Shown here: positions 28,264-37,199 of the stretch, one piece after another | Layout: every line of letters starts with the position of its first letter | How positions within the stretch are numbered: the first letter of the stretch is position 1 | Assembly: GCA_903828265.1 (NCBI GenBank) | Contig: CAIKLL010000138.1 | Span: 1 to 37,337, forward strand | From: an uncultured Rickettsiales bacterium | GTDB lineage: Bacteria; Pseudomonadota; Alphaproteobacteria; Rickettsiales; Rickettsiaceae | Direction: 5' to 3' | DNA length: 37,337 bases | Position numbers and translations under genes: made by a program | Notes under the pieces: model-generated | The model's input: the letters and a program-made list of their open reading frames with translations, nothing else | Told to the model about the DNA's origin: nothing | The model's database searches: none

Positions 28264-29212
28264 TTATCTAGGTTGAATTTTGCTATAATGTCGGTTACTA
28301 GGAGAGACCTTTTTAGAATACGTATTGCAACGTAGATATTCTGTACCTATTTCTGTCACTATAGTACTAAAATTATAATCATAACACTCTTTTAACAGCT
28401 TTAAATCAGATGAAGGAAAGTCCTTTTTTAAATTTTTATTATATTCAGGTTCAAAGTACTTTATTAAGCATGCTTCAGCTATATTTAATAACTGTTCCTT
28501 TGAAATATTTGCCCTATGCTCCATTTCTTTTAATAATTTGTACTCTAAACCTTGAGAAGAACATTTATCCTTCGAGACAAATATCCCTTTAGCTTCGGAC
28601 ATCTCAATAAACATGACAAAAACTTCATCATAAGGTTCATTAGTTAAAATATAAGATATTATTTCTTGTAACTTTTCATGCTTCCTTAATCTATCAAACG
28701 CGCTGTGTACACCTTCCTTTAAAAAAGATTTACCTATATATAGAACTTCAAAACTATTTACATACTTATATTCGAACTGCTTAAACCATATATTGGGGTT
28801 TTCAACATGCATTCCATGCATTAAATAATGCAATAACCCTTCAATTGGCATCGTGCCAGTACCTCGATCATGATGGATCCGAGACCGATTAGACTGGCTC
28901 ACTGTAAATATTGGTTCACTTGAATGATAATTATTTATTATCCAGAACTGTTGTTTGTTACCTTCTTTGGAACTTAACTCAAACCCTATATGAAGGCTAT
29001 TATCTTTAAGATATAATAAGCCTTCTAACTACCCTTAGTCGAGGTTTTTTACAGATAAAATACAAGTTAGTAGAGTTAAGAGTCATTTTGTCGTTGGGAT
29101 GCATACCAGCGTAAATCTCACCGTAAAGCTCGTTTGCTCTTAGCCAACCTACTCGATCATTATATTGGATTAATGTAGATTCAAAAATAAAGTCGTGCTT
29201 TATTATATTCAT
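28264..29212 (-). pseudogene. Frameshifted gene with a GIY-YIG-like nuclease domain
   Basis: Two minus-strand frames belong together. The first (29212-29006) starts at ATG, gives 61 residues up to RLRV, then reads RRLIIS and stops. Skipping one base near 29028 (GTA-G-TTA) continues with LEGLLYLKDNSLHIG and an open frame through to 28264, about 315 residues in all. The downstream part has LYIGKS, an Arg in DRLRKH, Glu in AEACLIKY and Asn in PEYNKNL, matching the ordered catalytic residues of GIY-YIG nucleases. The N-terminal half is unrecognised. A GTG at 28902 could only start a partial product. The gene is isolated in a decaying patch, consistent with inactivation; a sequencing error is also possible. 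Confidence 0.6.
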
Positions 29213-29333
29213 TGTATTTCTTATTAGCTATTGTTATCAGGCTACTACTATAGAGACTAAATTATGTATTATAAGATGAAAATCCTTAACCAAAAACCAA
29301 CTTTAAGCTAAATATCTGTCAATAGTTTAGTGA
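29213..29333. other. AT-rich spacer upstream of the frameshifted gene
   Basis: No promoter, RNA or repeat worth calling was seen. It adjoins the possible transposase remnant that follows. Confidence 0.3.
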
Positions 29334-29522
29334 TCTATTAGCCTTGGACTAGGTAAATTATTTCTGGATCCTCAAGAAGAAGCTCGCATTCATAAAAATA
29401 ATGATTTTTTACATTTAGTACATACCATAAATTATAAAAGGTACAATAGTAGAACTCAGTTAGGAATAAAGAAACCTATCTATAAGCTGATTTGCATATT
29501 TAGTGAGAAAATAATGCCTTAA
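29334..29522 (+). pseudogene. Possible remnant of a transposase C-terminus
   Basis: A 62-codon open stretch without a start codon reads SISLGLGKLFLDPQEEARIH..., then HTINYKRYNSRTQLGIKKPI and ends at TAA. The YN-x-R-x2-LG-x-K-x-P pattern resembles the end of rve-type transposases (IS3/IS481 families, YNxxRPHxxLGxxTP). No terminal inverted repeats or other parts of such an element were found. The family assignment is a by-eye inference. Confidence 0.35.
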
Positions 29523-29561
29523 CTCACTCCATAAGAAATTGTGTAAAAGAACTTTAAAAGC

Positions 29562-30158
29562 TTAATATTCTAAAATTAACATGTCTTTAGTAATCTTAAA
29601 ATTAGCAAAATCCTCAATTAACGACATACCAAGTAGTGAAATGTCTAGTCCTGCTGAGGCCACATGGGCTTCAACATTATAGAAAGTTTTTTTATGAATA
29701 GTCAGCTCTTTTATTACCACAGGAGCAGCATAACTAACGCCATTTGCAGTATTATATTTCCTTGTATAATTTAACGCGTCAGGCTTGAACCCAAGTTTAA
29801 TTGCATCCTGTCTCGTTAACGCCACGTCACTTGCCCCAGTATCTACTAGAAACTGAATTACTTGATTTTTGCCCCCTACTGCCTCTAAATAGAAATGCCC
29901 ATTACTGGATCTGGCGATCACCAATTGGCCACTATTGTTTGTCCAGCTATAAGAAGGCACCAGTACAGCTATTACCCTTTCCTTTATAGCAGTAAGTTCG
30001 AATCTAAAAGCATAAACCAGGATTAATAAACAGAAAATAGCAAGCCACAATATTATATTTTTTATATAACCTATTCGTGGCTTAGTAAAAAACATATAAC
30101 ATATATATATTAGCAATATACATAGAAAGATGATATTTAAGAGTTTATCACTCGCCAT
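29562..30158 (-). CDS. Membrane-anchored retropepsin-like aspartic protease
   Basis: The protein is 198 residues long. Two hydrophobic segments (about 7-24 and 31-52) place the rest outside the inner membrane. The catalytic domain has the single active motif FLVDTGASDVAL with Asp106, and a second hydrophobic block LLGMSLI (175-181), as in dimeric retroviral-type proteases. This matches the clan AA family known in Rickettsia, whose R. conorii member APRc acts as a retropepsin-like enzyme and has been linked to processing of surface proteins. Its neighbour here is an outer-membrane barrel gene, but no direct functional link can be read. Confidence 0.85.
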   Translation of the reverse strand: MASDKLLNIIFLCILLIYICYMFFTKPRIGYIKNIILWLAIFCLLILVYAFRFELTAIKERVIAVLVPSYSWTNNSGQLVIARSSNGHFYLEAVGGKNQVIQFLVDTGASDVALTRQDAIKLGFKPDALNYTRKYNTANGVSYAAPVVIKELTIHKKTFYNVEAHVASAGLDISLLGMSLIEDFANFKITKDMLILEY

Positions 30159-30435
30159 AGCTTTTATAAGTAACTTTAAAAGGTGATGCTAAATTATATA
30201 CGATATTAATTACATAAGGTCAATTTCTCTATAAAAACCTTAATAGGCTTCTGATAAAAGAAAAAAACTAATTATTAAAGCCACTATAAATAAACTGGCC
30301 TAAACAGAAAGGAGGTCGGGAGAAAAGAAATGCTGTAAAGTAATCACTTAATAATAAAAATTAATTTATTATTAAATTAATCTACCCGCTAAGTTGATCT
30401 TTATACAAAAAAATTTCTGAATTTTATTTTCTTAA
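30159..30435. other. Spacer with a perfect 11-bp AT-only hairpin
   Basis: The only structure in this spacer is TTAATAATAAA (30348-30358) paired with TTTATTATTAA (30365-30375), a perfect 11-bp stem with a 6-base loop. An AGGAGG at 30310-30315 precedes no usable frame (the next ATG is followed after one codon by TAA). Confidence 0.35.
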
Positions 30436-30471
30436 ACAAAAAAAGGCCTAGGGATTCTTATCCTAGGCCTT
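30436..30471 (-). terminator. Intrinsic terminator of the outer-membrane protein gene
   Basis: On the minus strand AAGGCCTAGG...CCTAGGCCTT (30443-30471) forms a perfect 10-bp GC-containing stem with a 9-base loop, followed at once by TTTTTTTG. This is a textbook Rho-independent terminator, 44 bases after the stop codon. Confidence 0.9.
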
Positions 30472-30494
30472 AAGCTTTACAAGAAATAAAGCTT
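30472..30494 (-). repeat. Second hairpin directly before the terminator
   Basis: AAGCTTTA and TAAAGCTT form a perfect 8-bp stem with a 7-base loop, abutting the terminator stem. It may protect the 3' end of a highly expressed mRNA; this role is inference. Confidence 0.5.
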
Positions 30495-30514
30495 TGATCT
30501 TTAAAAAAATTGTA

Positions 30515-31141
30515 TTAGAGATCAAATCTTACACCAGCTGCAACATGGTGTCCTTTAAGCGCAGAAAATGAAACTTTATTATCTTTGTTCTTCTTGAATT
30601 TGCCCATATCTCTGAAGCTATATGTTAACTCACCGTTTACACCAGGAGCAAACTCTGTAGCAGCACCTAAATGCACAGCATAAGCAAAGTTATTTTTCTT
30701 TTTAGTTGATTCTGAAAGAGCACGTGTAGCACCTTGAGCTGGTGCAGTAACTTTCCCTTTAATCATTGACATACCGATACCAGCACCAGCAAATACTTTA
30801 GCTACACTTACATCAAATAAATCCACAAAACCGTTGATCATAAGGGTATCCGCTTTTGATTTTAATTTTGTGTTAGCCCTATTTACACCATTAACAGAGG
30901 TAGTACCTTTATGTTTTGGGTCAAAGTAGTGATCCCATGTTAGGTCAGCACGTACATTATCCATTACATAATAACCTACACCTAAACCTAAAAACACGTT
31001 ATTTTTTGACTTTAGGCCTTTAATTTTATTTAATTTATCCCAACCGACTTGGCCTTTTAGGTAGAATGTATCTTCTACTGCGTAAGCACAAGAAGAAGCA
31101 AGAGTCGCAACAGTAGCTGCTGCTAAAAGAATTTTTTTCAT
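30515..31141 (-). CDS. Outer-membrane beta-barrel protein, Adr/opacity-like
   Basis: The 208-residue product has a signal peptide (1-21, ending CAYA before VED). The rest consists of alternating-residue beta strands with Gly- and aromatic-rich segments (FYLKGQVGW, VFLGLGVGYYV, ADLTWDHYF, GELTYSFRDMG) separated by lysine-rich loops. It ends VAAGVRFDL, a usual outer-membrane insertion signal. The size and pattern match the eight-strand OmpX/opacity family and the rickettsial adhesins Adr1/Adr2, which are surface proteins in contact with host and vitronectin. Adhesin function here is inferred. A good AGGAG ribosome site and strong terminator suggest high expression. Confidence 0.85.
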   Translation of the reverse strand: MKKILLAAATVATLASSCAYAVEDTFYLKGQVGWDKLNKIKGLKSKNNVFLGLGVGYYVMDNVRADLTWDHYFDPKHKGTTSVNGVNRANTKLKSKADTLMINGFVDLFDVSVAKVFAGAGIGMSMIKGKVTAPAQGATRALSESTKKKNNFAYAVHLGAATEFAPGVNGELTYSFRDMGKFKKNKDNKVSFSALKGHHVAAGVRFDL

Positions 31142-31377
31142 AATAATCTCCTAATAGTTACTAAAATTGTCAAAAACACTAAATAACCTGTTAAAAATTA
31201 CTTCTTATCAAAATTTTTAGTGTAAATTTCCTCCCGCAGTTTACTAAATTTATGGAACCTATCAAGTATATTTAGAAATAATAAATAGATATTTTTAGTA
31301 TCATTAAGATACTGTGATATTATTACATCAGTATAATTTCGACGTCTCTTAAGATAAAGAGAACTTAATTTATTACT
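31142..31377. other. Spacer upstream of the outer-membrane protein gene
   Basis: This should hold the promoter of the barrel gene. The minus strand has TTGACA 26 bases before the start codon, too close to serve it. A distant CACTAAA...TTTAGTG inverted pair flanks about 30 bases. No clear promoter is called. Confidence 0.3.
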
Positions 31378-31404
31378 AAATAAGCCCTTTTCTAGGGCTT
31401 ATTT
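31378..31404 (-). terminator. Intrinsic terminator of the parvulin gene
   Basis: AAATAAGCCC (31378-31387) pairs perfectly with GGGCTTATTT (31395-31404) over 10 bp with a 7-base loop, 24 bases after the stop codon. On the minus strand the stem ends in TTTAGTAATAAATT, a weak T-run, but the A/T-flanked GC core is terminator-like. Confidence 0.7.
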
Positions 31405-31427
31405 AAGTAGAACCTTATAATACCAGC

Positions 31428-32240
31428 TTAAAGTTTTAATTCAATTTTTGCCTTTTCCGCTAAGTCGGTAAAGTATTTTTCAACAATATCTTTCGATAAT
31501 TTATTTCTAATCGATTGTTCGGCCTGTTCTTTAGTAGGAACTTGAACGGCTCTTTTATCTAACATCTTAATAAGGTGCCAACCAAACTGAGTTTTTACAG
31601 GGTCGGAAACTTCATTTTTTTTCAAGGTAAAAGCTTTTCCTTCATATTCAGGCACCAACTGTCCCTTAAGCACGTAACCTATTTCTCCTCCATTAGCTTT
31701 CGAACCTTCATCTTTGGAAAATTCTTTTACTAAATCAGCAAAATTAGAGCCTTTATTCAATTTCTTCTTTATTTCTTTGGCTTGCTCCTCGGTCTCTACT
31801 AAAATATGACTTGTTTTTACCTCTTCTTGGCCTTTAAGATTTGCTACGAGAGTTTTATATTCATCCTCAACCATTTTATCGGTAATTTTGTCTTTAATTA
31901 AGCGTTCTAGTACCTCTTGTTGAATCATTTGTGTTTCAATTCCTTTAATTTTATTCTTAAATTCCTGGGAATCCCGGATTTTTAGCTTATCGGCTTCTTT
32001 TTCAAGTAATTTGGAATTAATATAACCCTTAACCATAAGTTCTTGGATGTTTTTATCAAGCTGGGAAAAACTTTTTCCCTTATTTTCCGGCTGCATTTCA
32101 AGTACAGATTTAAACTGCTCCATTACCTGTGCTGCTGTTACATTCCCATCAATATAAGTTGCTACTACCTTATTGTCTTCTGCTAATGCCGGCGAACTTA
32201 ATAAAGTCGCTGATAAAAATATTATTGCTAACCTTTTCAT
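31428..32240 (-). CDS. plp: Parvulin-like peptidyl-prolyl isomerase (PpiC/SurA type)
   Basis: Such proteins assist folding of outer-membrane and secreted proteins in the periplasm. The 270-residue product has a signal peptide (1-20, SPALA before ED), an N-terminal chaperone-like helical region (~25-135) and a single parvulin domain (~140-230). That domain starts VKTSHILVET and continues through FADLVKEFSKDEGSKANGGEIGYV, LVPEYEGKAF and TQFGWHLIKM, all standard for the family. A short helical tail follows. Divergent from secA. Confidence 0.93.
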   Translation of the reverse strand: MKRLAIIFLSATLLSSPALAEDNKVVATYIDGNVTAAQVMEQFKSVLEMQPENKGKSFSQLDKNIQELMVKGYINSKLLEKEADKLKIRDSQEFKNKIKGIETQMIQQEVLERLIKDKITDKMVEDEYKTLVANLKGQEEVKTSHILVETEEQAKEIKKKLNKGSNFADLVKEFSKDEGSKANGGEIGYVLKGQLVPEYEGKAFTLKKNEVSDPVKTQFGWHLIKMLDKRAVQVPTKEQAEQSIRNKLSKDIVEKYFTDLAEKAKIELKL

Positions 32241-32280
32241 AATAAATACTGCTTCATTTAATTAAATAACTTAATGTTTG

Positions 32281-32309
32281 TTTCTAAAAGCTTGACGCAT
32301 TAAAGTCAA
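32281..32309 (-). promoter_or_regulatory. Probable promoter of the parvulin gene
   Basis: On the minus strand TTGACT (32304-32309) and TAGAAA (32281-32286) are 17 bases apart, with the start codon about 35 bases beyond the predicted transcription start. Confidence 0.45.
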
Positions 32310-32398
32310 TTGCTATTTACAATTTGTTTGATAAATTAATAAAACTGAATATTTTAGATAAAAGTAGTAATCCTAAAACCAACTAAATTAAGGAACAA

Positions 32399-35128
32399 AT
32401 GTTTTCAATACTTACCAAAATTTTTGGCACGGCTAATGATCGTATAATAAAAAGACTTCAGAAAGAAATTCATAAAATTAACAGTTTTGAGAATTCCCTT
32501 AAAAACTTAACAGATGAAGAATTAAAAGCAAAGACTGGTGAATTTAAACAAAAGATTGCTGCTGGAAAGACACTTGATGATATATGCTACGAAGCGTTTG
32601 CAGTAGTTAGAGAAGCATCTAAAAGAGTAAGCGGGCAAAGGCATTACGACGTTCAGCTAATTGGCGGTTTAATACTGCACAAAGGAGCGATTGCTGAAAT
32701 GCGTACCGGTGAAGGTAAGACGTTAGCTGCAACTTTACCGGCTTATTTAAATGCTCTATCCGGTAAGGGCGTACATGTCGTAACGGTAAATGATTATCTA
32801 GCAAAACGTGATGCTGAATGGATGGGAGAAATATTCAGATTTTTAGGCCTTACTGTTAGCGCAGTTGTAGGCGATATGACTGATTCTGAAAGGAAAGCAG
32901 CGTATGATTGCGATATTACTTATGCTACCAATAATGAGCTTGGTTTTGATTACCTTCGCGATAATATGAAATTTACTCAAAGATCAAAAGTTCAACGTCC
33001 CTTTAATTATGCCATTATAGACGAGGTTGACTCCATATTAATAGATGAAGCAAGAACTCCATTAATCATTTCGGGTCCTGTTGATGACCGTTCCGAATTA
33101 TACGGTAAAATTGATAAACTTATAAAGCTGCTAGCACCATCTGATTATGAAAAAGATGAAAAAGTAAAAACTGTTAATTTAACAGAAGAAGGAATCAACA
33201 AAATTGAATTAATGTTAGCAGAAAAAGGGCTGATTAATCAGAGCTCTAGCTTATATGATTTTGAGAATTTAAGTTTAGTACATTACATTAATCAAGCTTT
33301 ACGTGCTCATTATATTTTTTCACGTGATGTAGACTATATTATCAAAGACAGGAAAGTTATGATAATAGATGAGTTTACCGGCCGGGTAATGGATGGGAGG
33401 AGATATTCAGACGGCCTGCATCAAGCTATAGAAGCAAAAGAACAAGTACCGATTCAAAATGAAAATCAGACTTTAGCTTCCATCACTTTTCAGAATTATT
33501 TCAGGATGTATCCAAAATTATCCGGAATGACCGGAACAGCCATGACGGAAGCAGGAGAATTGAAAGATATATATAACCTAGAAGTAATCTCCGTGCCGAC
33601 CCATAATAAGGTTACAAGAAAAGATTTAGATGATGAAATTTATGGCACTAAAAAGGAAAAGTATAACGCTATAATGAATCTTATAAAAGATTGCTATACA
33701 AGGCAACAACCTATTTTAGTAGGTACCATAAGTATTGAAAAATCAGAAGAAATTTCTAGAGAATTAACAAATAATAATATTAAGCATAAAGTATTAAACG
33801 CAAAAATGCACGAACAGGAAGCACATATAATTGCCCAAGCGGGCCGGCTTGGAGCAGCAACCATTGCAACTAACATGGCAGGTCGCGGTACTGATATCAT
33901 GCTTGGCGGCAATCCGGAAATGTTAATTAAGGAACTAGTCGATAAAAACCTAACCCCGGGACAGCTGGAACTAGAGGCGGCCAAGGTAAAAGAAGAGGTA
34001 GCAAAGGAAAAAGAACAAGTAATTGCAACCGGAGGGCTTTATGTAATAGGAACGGAAAGACATGAAAGTAGAAGAATCGATAATCAGCTTAGGGGTAGAG
34101 CTGGGAGACAAGGAGACCCAGGAACTACTAGATTCTTTTTATCCCTTGAGGATGATTTAATGAGAATTTTTGCTTCTGAGCGTATTTCAAGCGTTCTTAG
34201 GACATTAGGATTGAAAGACGGTGAAGCAATTGGGCATCCTATGATTAGCCGTTCACTGGAAAAAGCACAGCACAAAGTCGAGTCTCACAATTATGAAATA
34301 AGAAAAAATTTACTTCGCTTTGACGACGTAATGAATGATCAACGTAAAATTATTTATGAGCAAAGGAATGAAATTATTTCTTCCGAAGATGTAAGCGAAT
34401 TTAGACTTAATATGACAGAGCAATTAGTGGCAGATGTTGTCCAAAGACATATAACTCCTGGATCTTATAGAGAAGATTGGCCACTAAACGATTTAAGTGC
34501 TGAGGTTCATCGAACATTTGCAATAGAACTTCTTCCCGAAAAAATTAGTGAAATTGAGGGAAGTGAAGTAGAAATTACGAAGGTATTAACAGAACTTGTT
34601 AGTAATTTATTTAAACAGAAGGAGCAGGAGTATACAAGTGAAATAATGAGAGACGCCTCACGATATATTTTACTTACCACTCTTGATCAGGTGTGGAAAG
34701 AACATTTACATAATCTCGATTATCTAAGACAAGGTATTTCTCTTAGAGCATATGGTCAAAAAGATCCTTTAAATGAGTATAAAAGGGAAGCCTTTAATTT
34801 GTTTGAGCAAATGCTTGATCATTTGAAAGAGCTGTATATTCAAAGGTTGTGTTTTTTACATATCGATACTGAACATTTAAACCGCCAGTCCATGTTACTT
34901 GCTAATAAAGAATTACAGGAAATGAACAAAAGCAGGGTGGATCCAGCTTTAGAAAAATATAGCCCAGGAATTAACGCTGAAACAAAAGTTACACCTTTTA
35001 AATCCTATGTAAATCCGGAAGACAGAGATCCATCTAACCCAGAAACTTGGGGTAAAATTTCGAGAAATGAGGCATGTCCTTGCGGTTCTGGAAAAAAATA
35101 TAAACATTGTCACGGAGCTGAAAGTTAG
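32399..35128 (+). CDS. secA: Protein translocase ATPase SecA
   Basis: SecA is the motor that drives preproteins through SecYEG. The 909-residue protein is full length. Walker A is in MRTGEGKT (101-108), Walker B/DEAD-like is [19 protein letters not shown] (from 208), the helicase-like second domain has NMAGRGTDI and [11 protein letters not shown], and the C-terminal zinc site is [13 protein letters not shown] (893-905). The last suggests SecB or ribosome interaction. The ATG follows AAGGA at good spacing. Its stop lies 12 bases before the deformylase-like gene. Confidence 0.99.
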   Translation: MFSILTKIFGTANDRIIKRLQKEIHKINSFENSLKNLTDEELKAKTGEFKQKIAAGKTLDDICYEAFAVVREASKRVSGQRHYDVQLIGGLILHKGAIAEMRTGEGKTLAATLPAYLNALSGKGVHVVTVNDYLAKRDAEWMGEIFRFLGLTVSAVVGDMTDSERKAAYDCDITYATNNELGFDYLRDNMKFTQRSKVQRPFNYAIIDEVDSILIDEARTPLIISGPVDDRSELYGKIDKLIKLLAPSDYEKDEKVKTVNLTEEGINKIELMLAEKGLINQSSSLYDFENLSLVHYINQALRAHYIFSRDVDYIIKDRKVMIIDEFTGRVMDGRRYSDGLHQAIEAKEQVPIQNENQTLASITFQNYFRMYPKLSGMTGTAMTEAGELKDIYNLEVISVPTHNKVTRKDLDDEIYGTKKEKYNAIMNLIKDCYTRQQPILVGTISIEKSEEISRELTNNNIKHKVLNAKMHEQEAHIIAQAGRLGAATIATNMAGRGTDIMLGGNPEMLIKELVDKNLTPGQLELEAAKVKEEVAKEKEQVIATGGLYVIGTERHESRRIDNQLRGRAGRQGDPGTTRFFLSLEDDLMRIFASERISSVLRTLGLKDGEAIGHPMISRSLEKAQHKVESHNYEIRKNLLRFDDVMNDQRKIIYEQRNEIISSEDVSEFRLNMTEQLVADVVQRHITPGSYREDWPLNDLSAEVHRTFAIELLPEKISEIEGSEVEITKVLTELVSNLFKQKEQEYTSEIMRDASRYILLTTLDQVWKEHLHNLDYLRQGISLRAYGQKDPLNEYKREAFNLFEQMLDHLKELYIQRLCFLHIDTEHLNRQSMLLANKELQEMNKSRVDPALEKYSPGINAETKVTPFKSYVNPEDRDPSNPETWGKISRNEACPCGSGKKYKHCHGAES

Positions 35129-35140
35129 GATTATTAATAT

Positions 35141-35680
35141 ATGCAAAAGCTACAACTAGTTTATGCTCCCAATACTATTTTTAGGAAAAAGGCACTCCCT
35201 GTTGAAGTAGTTAATGATCGTATACGAGCCCTCATTGATCAGATGTTCGGAGTGCTACACATTGAAAACGGAATTGGCCTTGGTGCTAATATGGTAGGGC
35301 TTCTAGAGCGTATAGTAGTGATTAATATGTGGGAGAAGGATAAGCTTCTTACTTATTCTATGGTTAACCCTGAAATTATACAATCATCAAAAGAAACTCA
35401 GCTTTTTGAGGAAGCATCATTAAGCTTCCCCGGAATATCAGCTAAAATTGCTAGGCCTAAGCAGATTAAAGTAAGATATTTAGATTATAATGGTAATCAG
35501 CAAATATTAGAAGCCGATAATTTTTTATCTACAGTAGTACAGCACGAAATAGATTATCTAGATGGAAAAATATTCTTGGATTATTTATCTAAAATGAAAC
35601 GTGATATACTTCTAAACAAGATGAAAAAATATATGAAAAATAATCCTCCTCATATTCATACTCCATTTTGCTCTCATTAA
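35141..35680 (+). CDS. Peptide deformylase-like protein with a disrupted metal site
   Basis: The 179-residue protein has the peptide deformylase fold but not a complete active site. Motif 1 (normally G-x-G-x-AAxQ) reads GIGLGANMVG (44-53), missing the Gln. Motif 2 (EGCLS) reads EASLS (91-95), with the metal-ligand Cys replaced by Ser93. Motif 3 (QHExDH) reads QHEIDY (134-139), keeping His135 and Glu136 but replacing the last His with Tyr139. Two of three metal ligands are therefore lost and deformylation is unlikely. Such 'deformylase-like' proteins are known in Rickettsia (def2 type). Position just behind secA suggests co-transcription. The C-terminus is His-rich (PPHIHTPFCSH). Confidence 0.9.
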   Translation: MQKLQLVYAPNTIFRKKALPVEVVNDRIRALIDQMFGVLHIENGIGLGANMVGLLERIVVINMWEKDKLLTYSMVNPEIIQSSKETQLFEEASLSFPGISAKIARPKQIKVRYLDYNGNQQILEADNFLSTVVQHEIDYLDGKIFLDYLSKMKRDILLNKMKKYMKNNPPHIHTPFCSH

Positions 35681-35809
35681 CTATATTCTCTGCAATAGGA
35701 ATATACCAAAAATCTAAATTCGAAGAGGGAAAATAATATCAATTGCCTTATTGATTTTCTCTATTTAGAATAGCGTGATTAAAAATTTATAAAATAATAT
35801 TTGTTAATT

Positions 35810-36562
35810 ATGGCAGGACATTCCAAATTTAAAAATATTCAACATAGAAAAGGTGCTCAGGACAAAAAAAGAGCTAAGGTTTTTACTAAACTTGTTAGAG
35901 AAATTATTACTGCTGCTAAAATTGGCGGGATAGATCCGGCAATTAACCCACGTCTTAGAAATAGCATCTCGGCCGCCAGGAGTCAGAACTTACCTAAAGA
36001 AAGAATTGATAGAGCTCTTGCTCAGGCATCTGACCCAACTTTGGGTGATGGTTATACAGAAATAAGATATGAAGGTTTTCTACCAGGAGGAATTGCAATT
36101 ATTGTTGAAACCTTAACAGATAATAGAAACCGCACAGTATCAGATATAAGAAGCTGTTTTACTAAATATGGGGGAAATTTAGGCGAGTCCGGTAGTGTAA
36201 GTTTTATGTTTGACCATGTCGGCAAAATTGTTTATCCAGTTTCAGTTACTAATATCGATCAAATGATGGAAGCAGTAATTGAAGCAGGAGCAAAAGATTT
36301 AGAATCTGATGAATCTGAGTACATTATTTATACTGATATTGAAGCATTTTCAGAATGCTTAGAGCATTTAACAAAAATATTTGATACCCCGATTGAATCC
36401 GGTCTTGAATGGTTAGCCCAAAATACCATACTATTAGAAGATGAAGAAAAAGCAACTAAGTTATTTAAATTAATAGACGCACTAGAAGAGAGTGATGACG
36501 TCCAAAAAGTATTCGGTAACTATGAATTGTCAGAAGAATTATATAAAAAATTTTCTGACTAG
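35810..36562 (+). CDS. yebC: YebC/TACO1 family protein
   Basis: The family includes transcriptional regulators (PmpR) and, as shown for mitochondrial TACO1 and some bacterial members, factors that relieve ribosome stalling. The 250-residue protein starts [20 protein letters not shown], the invariant N-terminus, which fixes the ATG at 35810 over a TTG three codons upstream. [22 protein letters not shown] and the [14 protein letters not shown] segment are also diagnostic. In many alphaproteobacteria it precedes ruvC; here it does not. Confidence 0.96.
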   Translation: MAGHSKFKNIQHRKGAQDKKRAKVFTKLVREIITAAKIGGIDPAINPRLRNSISAARSQNLPKERIDRALAQASDPTLGDGYTEIRYEGFLPGGIAIIVETLTDNRNRTVSDIRSCFTKYGGNLGESGSVSFMFDHVGKIVYPVSVTNIDQMMEAVIEAGAKDLESDESEYIIYTDIEAFSECLEHLTKIFDTPIESGLEWLAQNTILLEDEEKATKLFKLIDALEESDDVQKVFGNYELSEELYKKFSD

Positions 36563-36686
36563 CATTAATTTATTCTAGGCGATTAAAGCATAAATTATTT
36601 CGGTATAATTAATACCAAATTTAGGTTATAGAATTGGATGATTTTAGTATTATCGCAAAAGCGTTCATGGGAGAATTTGTAAGATA

Positions 36687-37199
36687 ATGACATTTTCAAT
36701 AGAGCAAGTACCATATCCTTTATCAATTTTAATGAAGTCTAAAAATATCTGGACTTCTGAATGCCCAGTACCAATTGAATCTTTAAGGTTGCTTAATTTA
36801 ACACATTATGATTTTGAAAATAAATTACTTTCCGGGCAAATGATTGTGCACAAAAAGGTAGCTAAAAATGTGATTTCGATTTTTGAAGAACTGTTAAAAA
36901 TTAAATTTCCTATTAAAAAGATTTCTCTTATAGATAATTATAATGGTGATGATCAATTATCAATGTCTGATAATAATTCCTCTTGCTTTAATTATCGTAA
37001 AATCGCCAACTCTAAAGTTATTTCCATGCACTCTTATGGGTTAGCTATTGATATAAATCCAGTACAGAACCCTTATATCTTTGATTCCAAGGTAGAAAAT
37101 AAGTTAGAAATATGGCCAGACGAGGGTAAATTATATCTTAACAGAACGAATCAAAGAGCAGGTATGGTAGAATCAATAGTTACATTATTTGCCTACTAA
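36687..37199 (+). CDS. M15-family peptidase (VanY/endolysin-like), interrupted near the C-terminus
   Basis: The 170-residue frame resembles the M15 D-alanyl-D-alanine peptidase group that cuts peptidoglycan cross-links or stems. It has the ordered M15 signatures: SMSDNNSSCFNYRKI (~92-106) and SMHSYGLAIDINP with zinc ligands His115 and Asp122. The third zinc His normally sits at the end, after a W-G-G-D-W segment. Here TAA at 37197 stops translation before it, yet the same frame continues beyond as RQFRIKGDKNWLNHQVLRRIF to a second TAA at 37263-37265, including a candidate His at codon 37239. The product as read would lack the third ligand and be inactive, unless the stop is an error or read through. 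No signal peptide is seen. Confidence 0.7.
   Translation: MTFSIEQVPYPLSILMKSKNIWTSECPVPIESLRLLNLTHYDFENKLLSGQMIVHKKVAKNVISIFEELLKIKFPIKKISLIDNYNGDDQLSMSDNNSSCFNYRKIANSKVISMHSYGLAIDINPVQNPYIFDSKVENKLEIWPDEGKLYLNRTNQRAGMVESIVTLFAY

Noticed and set aside
30310-30335. AGGAGG followed by ATG in the spacer before the protease gene
   Set aside because: The frame reads ATG CTG TAA, so no gene follows.
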